DNA from: Amphiura filiformis
Taxonomy: Eukaryota > Echinodermata > Ophiuroidea > Amphilepidida > Amphiuridae
Reading direction: 5' to 3'
Length of the DNA stretch: 64,000 nt
Assembly (NCBI RefSeq): GCF_039555335.1
Contig: NC_092646.1
Coordinates: 24,430,893 to 24,494,892, forward strand
Shown: positions 42,562 to 53,938 of the stretch, one piece after another
Position numbering within the stretch: position 1 is the stretch's first letter
How the letters are laid out: each line of letters opens with the position of its first letter
The notes under the pieces: generated by a model
What the model was told of the DNA's origin: nothing
The model's database searches: none
Seen by the model: the letters and a program-made list of their open reading frames with translations, nothing else
Translations under genes and position numbers: made by a program

Positions 42562-43319
42562 TAAATTGAGCAATCTTGTTGAGCAAGTACCAAGTTGTCG
42601 GTACCATGTGTTGCATTTAATCTCTCCCAAAAAGTCAAACAAATCGAGGGATTGACCTGAAGCTGTAAATGTGGTCCTCTTACCCTCGAGGCCGTTTTTA
42701 ATACATGGATAGCGGGCGGTAACCAAAAAAGTGAAACCACTTGGCTGCCATATTTTCACCTCAAATTTCACCTCCCTGGTGTGTAAAAAAACAAAAGGTA
42801 TACATTAAAATTGAAAGTAAAATTTGAAAGTAAAAATTAGTTCAAATCATCCTCCAGAAGACATGCAAATGCATGGTGTACAAAAGAATCAATACCACGA
42901 ACGGACCTACCATATTGGCGAGGGGAAAAAGCCATAGTCAGTGGTTTCAATCGGCGACTATCCTATTACGTGCAAGCCCACTACCCATGTATAGAGGCCA
43001 GGGTTTTTTACTATAAACCAGTGAAGCTATTGCATTGTTGAAGCTATTGCACATGCTCAAAAAACCTCCAGAGAAAGAATGGGACCATATATTATCGAAA
43101 AATGTTTTGATTTTGAATGATGTCATCAGTCTTAAATTTTCAAATTCCACCCCCCCATGAAAGGTCAAAATGTTCAAATGATGTCGCAGTGGCAGCAGAA
43201 GCATTAAAATTTAGGTAGGGTCAGGGGACAGGGGATGAGCATATTTGCCGGTTTTACGGGGACTATTTCAATTTCAGACTATATTTAACCCCCAAATGAA
43301 GGTGTTTTGCTACTTAGGG

Positions 43320-43566
43320 GGTCCTGACCCCATGCCACCTCCAACGTCACCTATGGATGGTCGGCTTTTCCTTCCAAGTTACATACACTTTAAATACATA
43401 TCATTAGTTTACTTTGAGCACTGTTATGCGTCATAAATATCAAATTTTTTTATAATACATTTGCCATAAAATATCGGGACATTCCTCGTATTTAGAATGG
43501 CATTTGTGTCTGTGCTCTTTGGTCTCACAAAAAATAATGTGCAGACATCGATCACTATCTGATCCC
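43320..43566. mobile_element. Half copy of the TTAA hairpin element
   Basis: Its inverse starts GGGATC after TTAA (43567-43570) and follows the left half of 29200-29840 (TTTGTGAGACCAAAGAGCAC, AAAGTGTATGTAACTTGGAA). The other half is absent. Confidence 0.7.
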
Positions 43567-44169
43567 TTAAGGCTAAAAGAAAATTGTGTGGTGGTCTTCG
43601 TCAGACCGACCCTAAACTAGAAAACTGTACAAAAGTGTTAGATCCAAATTTTGGAAATTCCATTAAGGTTTTTTTCTTTCAAAATTATTACATTCTGTTT
43701 ATAAAAGTTTCTTCACACTTATAAAACTTTTTAAATTTAAATTTAAAACATGAATGAAGTGGTAAACAGTAGAGAAATATCTCAATTCACACCTATTTGG
43801 GCTAATAATTAAGCTAATAAGGGCAATACATGTTTTGGCTTTTTTTTAAAAACTTTGACCAACCAACCCGAGGATCTGTGGACAATCAAACATTTTTTCT
43901 TTGGTCATAAACCTCAAGTGAACAAAAATGAATCATGACAAATCTTAATTTCTGATTGCTTTTATTGTATTTACACATCATACATAAATAATTTAAATTC
44001 ACACACAAACTCATAATGGAACATTCCAACTAAGAGTGTGATAACCACCAAAGAGGTTACATTACAAGAGTACCAGCTCCAATCTTTGCAACTTTGCATG
44101 TAAGGGAAAATGGTGTACTTCTGGATTATTTTCTCATATCCCAACAAAATTTGATGTTGTTGCGCTAAT

Positions 44170-44752
44170 ATCAGACCTGCCAACTGTCCCTCATTTTGAG
44201 GGACTGTCCCTCATTTTGAGGGACTGTCCCTCATTTGGGGTTTTCCAAAGTGAAAAAGAAGGACAGTCCTGCTTTCTGAAGCAAAAAAAGTTAACTCAAT
44301 CTATTCGCTATTTGCACGGTTCCGCCATTATGCACTATGTGCGGGGAGAGCCTCGAACTGGCAGCATACATGAAAGGAAGAATTATGTAACCTTACACAG
44401 AACGTTATGACTAGTTCAATTCCCATTCATGTATGCTGCCAGTTCGAGGCTCTCCCATTATAGTGCATAATGGCGAACTGCAAGTATAGCTAATACAAAT
44501 TACTCCTCAGATTGCACAATCTCTGAAATTTTCAGTGATGGCAAATTTAAATGTAAGAACAGCAGAAAATGATGCAAATTTCACTTTTTTTGATAGAGTA
44601 TTCTTAATAAATTTAGACCTGCAAAACCTTCTGAATTCTGAAAGTATTGCACACCTCAAGTCTTTGAATTTGTCGGTACCTGGTTTGTGTACATGTACAA
44701 GGTTTGGCCTCCATGTCCCTCTTTCTGACTTCGGTAGGTTGGCAGTTAGTTT
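44170..44752. mobile_element. Possible hAT-like element carrying a nested MITE
   Basis: CCTGCCAACTGTCCCTC at the left and GGTAGGTTGGCAG at the right are inverted. A 20-bp GGACTGTCCCTCATTTTGAG unit is tandemly repeated at 44188-44235. A similar left end (CTGCCAACTCTCCCTC) occurs at 48151. Confidence 0.5.
44308..44490. mobile_element. MITE, GCACGGTTCCGCCAT family (copy 2, well preserved)
   Basis: About 60-bp inverted arms: CTATTTGCACGGTTCCGCCA, ATTATGCACTAT, GAGAGCCTCGAACTGGCAGC at the left and the inverse at the right, ending GCAAGTATAGC. Confidence 0.85.
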
Positions 44753-46371
44753 ACCAACTGTACCCAAGTTATAGCATTACATGTACAAATCCTTGTACGG
44801 GTCATGCTTTACAATATAAGTTGTCATCCAATTTCGGACTATAAAATGCCAGCAGTACACTTTTTTGACCCCATTCATAACAATACAATATGGTGCATTT
44901 ATATGGAGTCTGCACTCTCCTAGTTTAATCTCTTTGGTGATAAAACTGATATTTTATCATCAACAAAATTTGCCCAAACTAAAAAGGCACAAAAAGGTAT
45001 TGATTGAAGCAAGTGCACTTCAAAATAATGCAGTCTTATGTTGGGGAAAAAAATAACAGTGCAAACAAACATGTTCTATTACATTAGGGATGAAATAAAA
45101 ACTTGATCGACCCCGGTTCTGGGTGGTTCCGTCCGGTTGGAGCCGGTTTCTATTGTTCTAAACAATGCCGGTAAAATTTGATCTCATCTCTTAAGAATTT
45201 CAATGTAGGGAGATGAACATCTCCACTCTTGATTCTAAAGTAGTTACTGGTCTTGCATTATCACTGATGGCTAGAGCTGGGGACATTGTGAGCATAGTCC
45301 CTTGTGACATTAGTGCCAATCCAGCTTCAAATGTGTGTGGGGAAAGGGGGGAACAATCGACCTGAATTGTCAAAAAGTGGCTGAAAAGAACAAACAAGGC
45401 GGTTCTCGAACCACGAGTCTCGCCTGCTTTTGTGACCGCCTGCTTTTGCGATAACTGTTGGTAGAGAGGTAAATGAATTTGGCGGTTATCGGCTGGGCAC
45501 GATTATCTGGCCGATGGTAACTGTACCCACCAAGTTTCATGCCCATGCAACAGTTTTTACTAATATGACCTCAGATGACCCCTGGTGGCCCTGAAATGAC
45601 CTTCTAAAATTTTGGATCTAAATGTTGACTGTACCCCTCGTGCTAAGTTTCATGCCCATACGAGTTTTACTAATTTGACCTCTGATGACCCCTGGTGGCC
45701 TCGAAATGACCTTCCAAAAATTTGGCTTTAAATGTTGACTGTACCCATCAAGTTTCATGCCCATACGAGTTTTTACTAATTTGTCCTCAGATGACCCCTG
45801 GTGACTTCGAAATTACCTTCCAAATATTTGGCTTTAAATGTTGACTGTACCCATTAAGTTCCATGTCCATCCAACAGTTTTTACTAATTTGACCTCAGAT
45901 GACCCCAAAATGACCTTCCAAAAATTTGGCTTGAAATGTTGACTGTACCCACCAAGTTTCATGTCCATGACAGTTTTTACTAATTTGACCTCAGATGACC
46001 CCTGGTGACCCCAAAATGACCTTCCAAAAATTCGGCTTTAAATGATGACTGTACCCACCAAGTTTCATGCCCATACGAGTTTTTAATAACTTGACCTCAG
46101 ATGACCCCTGAGTGACCTCGGATGACCCCGTAATGACCTTCCAAAATTTGGCAAAACCAAAGAACTATTTCATCAAAGTAATAAATCAAAACAGAAAGAT
46201 GCTTCCTTTACGAGTTATCACTCATTGAAAGTGCTACTTTGCTATACTTTACATAGAAAGCGACTATCTTAAAGTCGTCATATTTCCTTAATTACATGAC
46301 CGATCAAGCTGTTATTGGGATATGTGATGCACAGTTGAAAATGAATTATTAAAATATTTGGTGACCTCAGT

Positions 46372-46403
46372 TGACCTTTGACCTTGTATGTGACCTTTGA
46401 CCT
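46372..46403 (-). promoter_or_regulatory. Two DR1-type nuclear receptor motifs in array 2, unit 1
   Basis: TGACCTTTGACCT occurs at 46372-46384 and 46391-46403. Its inverse AGGTCAAAGGTCA is the perfect DR1 consensus bound by RXR heterodimers, HNF4 and COUP-TF. Function here is unknown. Confidence 0.55.
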
Positions 46404-46663
46404 CACGAAATTGGAAAAAGTATGTTGCGCTGAAAAATCAAATTTGGCAATACCAAAGAACTATTTCATCAAATAAATCAAAACAGAAAGATGCTTCCTT
46501 TACGAGTTATCACTCATTGAAAGTGCTACTTTGCTATACTTTACAAAGAAAGCGACTATCTTAAAGTCGTCATATTTCCTTAATTACATGACCGATCAAG
46601 CTGTTATTGGGATATGTGATGCACAGTTGAAAATTAATTATTAAAAGATTTGGTGACCTCCGT

Positions 46664-46695
46664 TGACCTTTGACCTTGTATGTGACCTTTGACCT
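46664..46695 (-). promoter_or_regulatory. Two DR1-type motifs in array 2, unit 2
   Basis: TGACCTTTGACCT at 46664-46676 and 46683-46695, preserved exactly in the second unit of the duplication. Confidence 0.55.
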
Positions 46696-49091
46696 CATGA
46701 AAATCTAATCAGGTCGAGTACCTCTGGCCACGCAACTCCCCACCAAGTTACGTCACTGTACCCCATACGGATCTCCAGATAATCTGTTCACAAGGTATTT
46801 TGCTTATTACGCATATATTATGCAAATTAGGTACTTAATTACCATATTTTACGCTCAAAATCTAATCAGGTCGAGAACCTCTGGCCCCGCTTACTCCTCA
46901 CCAAGTTACGTCACTGTACCCCATACGGATCTCCAGATAAGCTGTTCACAAGGGTTTTTTGCTTGATACGCATCAAATACGCATAAATTATGCAAATTAG
47001 GTACTTAATTAGCATATTTTGCGCTGAAAATCTAATCAGGTCGAGAACATCTGGCCACGCTACTCCCCACCAAGTTACGTCACTGTGCCCCATACGGATC
47101 TCCAGATAAGCTGTTCACAAGGGTTTTTTGCTTGATACGCACCAAATACGCATAAATTATGCAAATTAGGTACTTAATTAGCATATTTTGCACTGACCAT
47201 CTAATCAGGTCGAGAACATCTGGCCACGCTTACTCCCCACCAAGTTACGCCACTGTACCCCATACGGATCCCCAATAAACCTGTTCCCAAGGTATTTTGC
47301 TTATTACGCATAAATTATGCAAATTAGGTACTTAATTACCATATTTTGCGCTCAAAATCTAATCAGGTCGACACCCTCTGGTCATGCTACCCCCTATAAA
47401 GTTTCAACATCATAGCACTTACGGTTCTCAAGATAACGCGTTCACAAGCTTTTTCCGAACACACACACGCACCCCCCCACACACACACCCCCCCACACAC
47501 ACACCCCAGTGATTACTAAGTCTCTCCCTGAACATTCAGGCGAGACAAAAATGGTTCATTTTGCCAAAAGGTGGAATTTGATGAAATTTTGATGTTGAGC
47601 TATGTTATAGATATGGTCAGGATTATAGTTGAGGGTGATTGCCCTTCCCTGATACCCCTTTTTACACAGCTGCTCATAAAACTCATATTCACCAAACTTA
47701 ACATTGCATGTCGTCACCCTCATAACAAAATTGCCCAAGTCATTCTTACATGTTACTCATTTGCAATTTTGATTTTCTGAGTAATAAACCCATATTTAAT
47801 CAAAATTGCAGCAGCTTTCTTCATTAACTTGTGGAATACATCTCTTTTCATGTTATACTTCATTGTATTAAATAACACATCTAGGTGAATAATTTATTGG
47901 TTTATTACTCAATAGGGTCAAAATTGCAAACAAGTAATTAACATGGAAAAATGACTTGGGAAATTTTGTTATGAGGCTGACGATGTTTAAAACAAAACTA
48001 CTTTCCATCAACTTGCATTGATCATGCATTTAATCACAGGTGTCAGCAGAGAGTTCATAAAAGAGAAGGTGAGAAACCAATGTAATCATGGTTTACAATG
48101 TATCGGCTATCACTGCACCATAGGTGCTCATGAGGACCACTAGCAGAGCTGCCAACTCTCCCTCTTTTTGCAGGAGACTCCCTACTTTTAAACCTTCAGA
48201 ACCCTTAATTTTTGGTCATCTCCCTGAAAAGGAAATGGTTTCATCCATTAAGTTGTACACATTTTGACAAATCTCCCTGATTGCAACAGGAAATCTCACT
48301 TTTTTCAAGATTAAAATGTTGTAGGGAGCTGAGCGCATACCATGAGAGAAGGGTCAGTATGCTGAGCCAAGCCTATAGCCACCGGTACTATAATGTGTGT
48401 GAAGGTTTCAAAATATTTTAAACACAAAACATTTCTTTTTGCAAGCCATTTTTGTGGCTACAGACCTGGCATACCCTCATTGTGCAGTTATATGCAGCCC
48501 ACTAACAGAACCTACAGAAGGTTGAGTCTTGCTATACTATATTTCTTCTTTCTTCCTCATCACAAAGAAAAATAGTATAGAAATTAGTATATCATATAGG
48601 GTTATGGAAAGTGTACCTTCGAGTGTACCTTCAAAATTCTTTCAAGCAACATTCATCTCTATAGCATAAAGCAAACAAGATAACAGTACACAAAACAATT
48701 TTTCACGCACATGGAATTTTGCTTAATTTTTGTCATACTGGCAATAAATGGTTTTTCTGCAGAGCTTTCATAATTTTTCTCAGAAAACTTTGCTTAAACA
48801 TGTGCCTTTTTCAATCAAATTTGCAATAAATTTGCTGTTAACATAAATATTTCTAATAGTATAGCATCTTTTAAATAACAAGTTATAAAACATCATTATC
48901 ATATATATTTCTAGAATAGTCATTTGTAGCAAAGTACAGCATAAGTTTTCAAGGTATGTCATAAAAATGTGGCTACAATGAGAAAATAAAGCAAGCTCAA
49001 AAACTTGGAAGGTATATGGAGTCTCCTCTATTTCTCTGACAAAATCTCAAATCTTAGAAAATCAAATTTCAAAGTTTTCATGGCAACACTA

Positions 49092-49548
49092 TAGGGTCCA
49101 CAACTTAATAAGTTCCCCTAAATACTTTTTGAAATAAATTGAAAAATATTTGACGAAATGCAAACATGTCAAAAGATATGTGTAGTCTTATTTGTTTTAC
49201 ACATATGGACGTCATTGCATTCGGTCACAGTGGTTCATTATGTAAAAAAGAGACTGTTTTAAACAGTGTTAAAATTTGCATCTGAGTCCATAGGAGTCAA
49301 CTCTCAAACAATACAGCAGGCTAGGCCTATTCACATGGTTTTTTGTGTGTGTATGTTAATGAAACCCTGACTGCTATGGACTCAGGTGCAACTATTAAAA
49401 GGGCCTCTTTTCTTACACAATTAACCATTTTGACTGAACACAGTCAATCATGTGTAGGTGACACTATAAATTGGTCCACAGGGGTCAAACAAATAGCGCT
49501 ATACATATATTTTTAGGGGGGGGGGGAACTTACAAGTTGTGGACCCTA
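49092..49548. mobile_element. MITE with TAGGGTCCACAACTT ends, TA flanked
   Basis: TAGGGTCCACAACTT (49092) and AAGTTGTGGACCCTA (49548) are exact inverses with TA on both sides. The interior is diverged, with a poly-G tract near 49517. Confidence 0.75.
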
Positions 49549-49994
49549 TAGAATAAAACTCCAATGGCTTCAGTAAGCTGAAGTAGCAACAAATATGAAT
49601 AGCCCAATAACTTTATGCTACTTTTACAACATCGTATTACAACTTACATGTAACTACACAGACTAATACAAAAATGAGGATATATTCTATCATGTACAAT
49701 GGAATCATAGCAAAATATATAAAATAGTATGTACAGAACTAAGTATACAGTACAATATTCAATGACAAAATTGATCAATTTTAAGTCTAGTACAGATGAA
49801 GTGATGTGGTGTGACGCAAAACTACCGGGTAGCGCAGGGTTAGGATTTCGGTAAGAATCCTGAAATCAAATTTCGCAAAGATTCAACTTGATTCTCATAA
49901 ACTTTATTGATGAGATCCATCAATTGTTCAAAAGTAAATTAAAACAGTAAGTTTTGTAACAGATCCAAAATACAATACTACCTACTCGATTAAT

Positions 49995-50382
49995 TTCAGT
50001 TCCTATCAGGAGCCTTGTTCACTCTGCAATAACTGTAGTGTTTCTAGAAAGAAAATCATCCACATCTCACATTTTTTAATCAACAATAAACTAATCATGT
50101 CATTGTTAGCAACCATGTAATTAGTTGGGACGAGGCCAAAATCATCGATCAAGAGGCAGTCAAAACCAACATGCTTGCTAAAATAAGCCATTTGGATCAG
50201 TAGCAAAAACACTATGAATAAGAATGAGGGGGCTTACAAATTGGAAAGTATTTTGTGCCAGATCATCTCAAAATGGCAACGTTCAAAAGTGACGACATCA
50301 TCATAGCCACTAAGGACTGCCGACATCTAGAAACACAGTCATTGCAGAGTGAATAAGGTTGCCAATAGGAACTGAAATATAT
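49995..50382. mobile_element. MITE with about 55-bp inverted arms
   Basis: TTTCAGTTCCTATCAGGAGC..TTCACTCTGCAATAACTG..TTTCTAGA at the left and its inverse TCTAGAAACACAGTCATTGC..TAGGAACTGAAAT at the right. Confidence 0.78.
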
Positions 50383-51611
50383 AAAGTACTATTTTTTTCA
50401 GATCTATTACCAGAACTTAATCTCATAAACTTTTACATTTTAACAGCAAAAATTGGGTGAGGATCAAATGATTCTCACAATAACAACAATACGGTATTGC
50501 AACAATCAACAAAATTCTATCCCTGCAAGCTTGAGGGACTGCTTAAAACGTATGCCAAATAAAATGTAGGGCTACAAGGATTTTAATCAGTGAGTAAGTG
50601 GTTATACATTTACCTCAAGCATGTCAATACATTACCTAATATACACTGCATTCACCTCATCTATAAAAAGACAATACTTTTGACAATTTTTTGTTTTTGT
50701 ATTCTACTCTTTTCCATTTTTTTATTATTATTTTCTTACCTCTTATACATTTTTAGAGCTGGAGAAATGGGGGGGGGGGTGGCTACATCTCATCATATAA
50801 GTAATGTCTGTGAAACACAATGCATTGTGGGATAATTTTGGTACAAATGAATCCTGACGCATCGCAAATATTGCTTTAATTTTCATATATTCATTGTAAA
50901 AATGGTATCATTGACGATATTTTCAACAATTTGTTAGATTTCAATATTTTTGAAAGTTTTTATAATTTTTGTAAAACATTTTAAACAATATTTTGTAGGC
51001 ACAAAAGAGGTCAAAGTTCAGCTGTCTCAAAATATACCAAACTTTCCCACAGTGCATTGGGAATTTAATACCGATATTGGTAATATTAAATATGATAGAA
51101 TTACAATAGGGGATCTCAGACACTGTCATGTTTATTGTAATTTGAATTTTGCTAATAATCTAATGACTACTTGATTCATTACAATAATTCTGAATATCAT
51201 TTCAACAAATATGTTTCATACCTCTTCCAGAAAAATGCAATTAAATTACATAAGGTATTTACATCTAGAGACAATATATTCATGTAATACAAGTGACATT
51301 ACGAGGGGTGGACAGTATGTTTTGAAAGTATTTGAAACAAATATTTGTTATTTTTGACAAAAACAAGGCTTTTCTCTTAACTGTAAATAGTAAATATTTT
51401 TACCTTGCCATCATAAAGTACTTTCATTAAGATAAATTCATACATTGGGTAAAAGGTCAACTTTCAAAACATACTGACTACCCCCCCTCTTACATCAATT
51501 TTTCATAACATAACATGAAAACTAAAGTAAGATTCTGTTCTCAAAAATATGATTTGATCAGCTGTCTCATGAGTTGGCAAGTCTATTGAAAATGAAGTAA
51601 TGGTGTCACTT

Positions 51612-51997
51612 AGATGCAGTTTAGACTAATTCCAATCAGCCGTCTACACTTCGCATGTACTGCGTATGCTTCGTAGTGACGACTGATTATCTTACAGCCA
51701 ATATCATGACGGACTTCTGAAAACTATTCAATGCGACTTTGGCTGTGCGCCGAAGGCGACTGACTAGCGGCGCCGTGTACTGCGTCAAGCTGTACCGCGC
51801 CGCTGTGACAAGATCGCGCTCTGAACTTCTAAAACAACAAACTCGGTCAAAAGGTCAATTTGGACACAACTGCAAGATGCTCTATGCCACAGGAATCCTG
51901 TTGCAAAATCCGTCACTTTTTTTCCACATAGTTTTCTCAGTCGTCAATCCAGACGGTTGACGACTGAGGGCAGCAGTCTAGATGCAGTTCACACTCC
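51612..51997. mobile_element. Probable MITE with AGATGCAGTT ends
   Basis: AGATGCAGTT occurs at both ends and GTCGTCA/TGACGAC words occur in inverted orientation inside. The Arg-rich open frame inside (51739-51960) has no recognisable domain and is not taken as a gene. Confidence 0.4.
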
Positions 51998-52128
51998 AGC
52001 CTAAAGTTTGATGAGCTGGTTTAGGATATTGATAATCTGACATGCTGATCTATTATTTTGATTCAATCAGCCAATCACAAGTGCCACTATGATACTAGTC
52101 TATGACTTTAATATGTCATCTAATTTAA

Positions 52129-52327
52129 CAGAGAAGATATCTCACAATGCATTCCTTCCCTGTACTGATTTGCTATTCAGTGCAACATGGGTTGATAGTG
52201 ACAATAAATACCTCAATTAGTCCATCCAGATCTCGCAATTTAAGTATTCCACCCATGTTGCATTAAATAGAAAATTAGTATAGGGAAGAAATGCATTGTG
52301 GTAAGTGTAATAAACCTTCTCTGTGAA
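52129..52327. mobile_element. Palindromic element, ACAATGCATTCCTTCCCT arms
   Basis: AGAGAAGATATCTCACAATG..CATTCCTTCCCTGTAC and ..AACATGGGTT are mirrored by AACCCATGTTGCAT-like and GGGAAGAAATGCATTGTGGT..CTTCTCT on the right. Confidence 0.7.
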
Positions 52328-52704
52328 AGTAATTGACAACACAAGTCGCCAAAGACCAGTTTGAGACAAGCGACAAATATCTGAATCAGATGAGATTATA
52401 AATACTTAACAACATTCATGACTAAGAAAAGTAATATAAACTTTTCAGTTTTGCCCTTGGTGCCCCAGATCTTTATCAACTACCAAAGCAATCTTCATCA
52501 CTTGTTGGCCTTGGTGCCCTTCTTTGTCTTTGCCTAGTGGCCTTGAATATGGGTGCCCCCCCCCCACAAAAAAATTAAAATTCGAGGCCTGCCACATCTT
52601 TGTCAACTTCCAAGGCATTCTTCATCACTTGTTGGCCTTGGTACTCTTCTTTGTCTTTGCCCAATTCGAGGCATGTTGTGCACCATAGATATCACACATT
52701 ATAC

Positions 52705-52993
52705 TGAGCATATGGCTATTCCATTTAAAATCCACACTACCCCTGTGGAAGATTCTGGAAATATCTTCCACAGGGGGAGTATGAATTTCAAATGCAATGA
52801 ACACATTTAAAAGCAGCTCCATTTGAATTTCATACACCCTCTGCGAAAGTTTCAACCTGAATCTTCCACAGAGGGAGGGTGAGTCTCAAATGGACCTGCT
52901 TAATGAGTTCATTCCATTTGAAATTCATACTCCTCTTGTGGAAGATATTTCCCAAATCTTCCACAGGGGAAGTGTGGATTTTTAATGGAACAG
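52705..52993. mobile_element. MITE, TTCCATTTGAAATTCATACT subfamily
   Basis: From GGCTATTCCATTTAAAATCC to TTTTAATGGAACAGCCCA. It has four alternating GTGGAAGAT/ATCTTCCACAG blocks; sister copy at 7555-7845. Confidence 0.83.
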
Positions 52994-53024
52994 CCCATTG
53001 GCACACATCTTCTGATAATTATAA

Positions 53025-53545
53025 ACAATGGGATTAGCTGTAGACAGAATCAAATCTTTTGATTGCTACAAATCCTGATACAGTTCAAAATAAGGATAAA
53101 AACATGACCCATTGTTTGTCAAATTGCCTGCTTTAGTGATCTTGACTTTGATGGAACCGGCATCTTTTTTGATAATTTCACACAGTGGGTTTAGCTGTAG
53201 ATTTTGTAGACTGTATGAAATATTTGACTGCCTACAAAATTTTGGCACAGTTCAAAATATGGATAAAAACCACAGCCCAATGTTATGCACTAGTGATCAT
53301 AAATTTGATGAAACTTGAGTCTTCACAGAATTTCAAACAGCAAGTTGAGCTGTAGGCAGAATCAAATACAGCATCATATCACTTTCACTGCTTTAGTGAT
53401 CCCAGATACGACAGAACCAGACTCTTCAGATAATTTCAAACAGTGGGATTTAGCCAAATCTTTGATTCCCACAAATACTGATGCTGCTCACATACAGGTG
53501 AAACAATGACCCATTGTTCTTCAAATTGACTGTAGATCATATATT
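53025..53545. repeat. Degenerate tandem repeat near the 3' end of the EF-hand gene
   Basis: Three to four diverged units of about 100-155 bp share CAGTGGGATTTAGCTGTAG, CAGAATCAAATC, ACAGTTCAAAAT.GGATAAAAAC and TAATTTCA. It lies 215-735 bp past the stop codon (minus strand), so it may be 3'UTR or flank. Confidence 0.75.
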
Positions 53546-53759
53546 TGGTAGAACCATGCAAGAAACTATAGTCTGTCCACTATATGCTTGAACCTGACCC
53601 CACCCATTAACCTTTTGTTATCTCATACACCCTATCTTCAGTCATGGTCCATGACAACTAAAGTCTGTTCTACCACAAGTTGCCTCATTTGTGTAATATA
53701 AGATCCATGCATTTTGATGAAGGTCATGTTCACCATACACTTAACAGACTATAGATTCC

Positions 53760-53938
53760 TTATACTAATCCAGATGCATCGAGTAGTTCCTGAAGGTCAT
53801 ATCTGCCATCTTTGTTGGCATCAAACTTCATGAGAGCTTCTTCTGGTGGTGTATATGGGCCCATGAAGTCTGGAAGATCCTTATACAGCACGTACCCATC
53901 GCTATCTTTGTCCCATAGACTGAATTTATTTTCTAAAT
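53760..53938 (-). CDS. EF-hand gene last exon (paired EF-hands)
   Basis: LENKFSLWDKDSDGYVLYKD..ALMKFDANKDGRYDLQELLD..GLV and TAA. Loop 1 has D at 1, 3, 5 and D rather than E at 12. Loop 2 is canonical, with D, N, D and E at 1, 3, 5 and 12. Both should bind calcium. Confidence 0.9.

Larger units (their letters stand above)
45417..47546. repeat. 2.1-kb composite block of three tandem arrays with inverted ends
   Basis: GTCTCGCCTG (45417-45426) and its inverse CAGGCGAGAC (47537-47546) bracket three consecutive arrays. (1) About six units of 100-110 bp (45510-46150; GTTGACTGTACCCACCAAGT, GACCCCTGGTGACC). (2) Two units of about 295 bp (46150-46700; CTATTTCATCAAA..GACCTTTGACCTCA). (3) Four and a half units of 157-170 bp (46700-47400; ATCTAATCAGGTCGAGAACC). 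A CA/CCCC microsatellite follows at 47461-47508. No coding frame. Confidence 0.88.
38362..53759. other. 15-kb gene-free interval
   Basis: Between the NASP stop and the stop of the EF-hand gene I find no exon with conserved coding content or consistent splice sites. Short open frames here are AT-rich and unsupported. The interval holds MITEs, tandem arrays and unclassified AT-rich DNA, each listed separately. 40210-41940, 42570-43310, 47560-49090 and 50570-51610 show nothing recognisable, apart from relics of the AGTTTGGTAGTGA family near 41430 and 41560. Confidence 0.6.

Noticed and set aside
51739-51960. Arg-rich open reading frame as a small gene
   Set aside because: No domain, no splice context, and it lies inside a probable palindromic element with inverted motifs.
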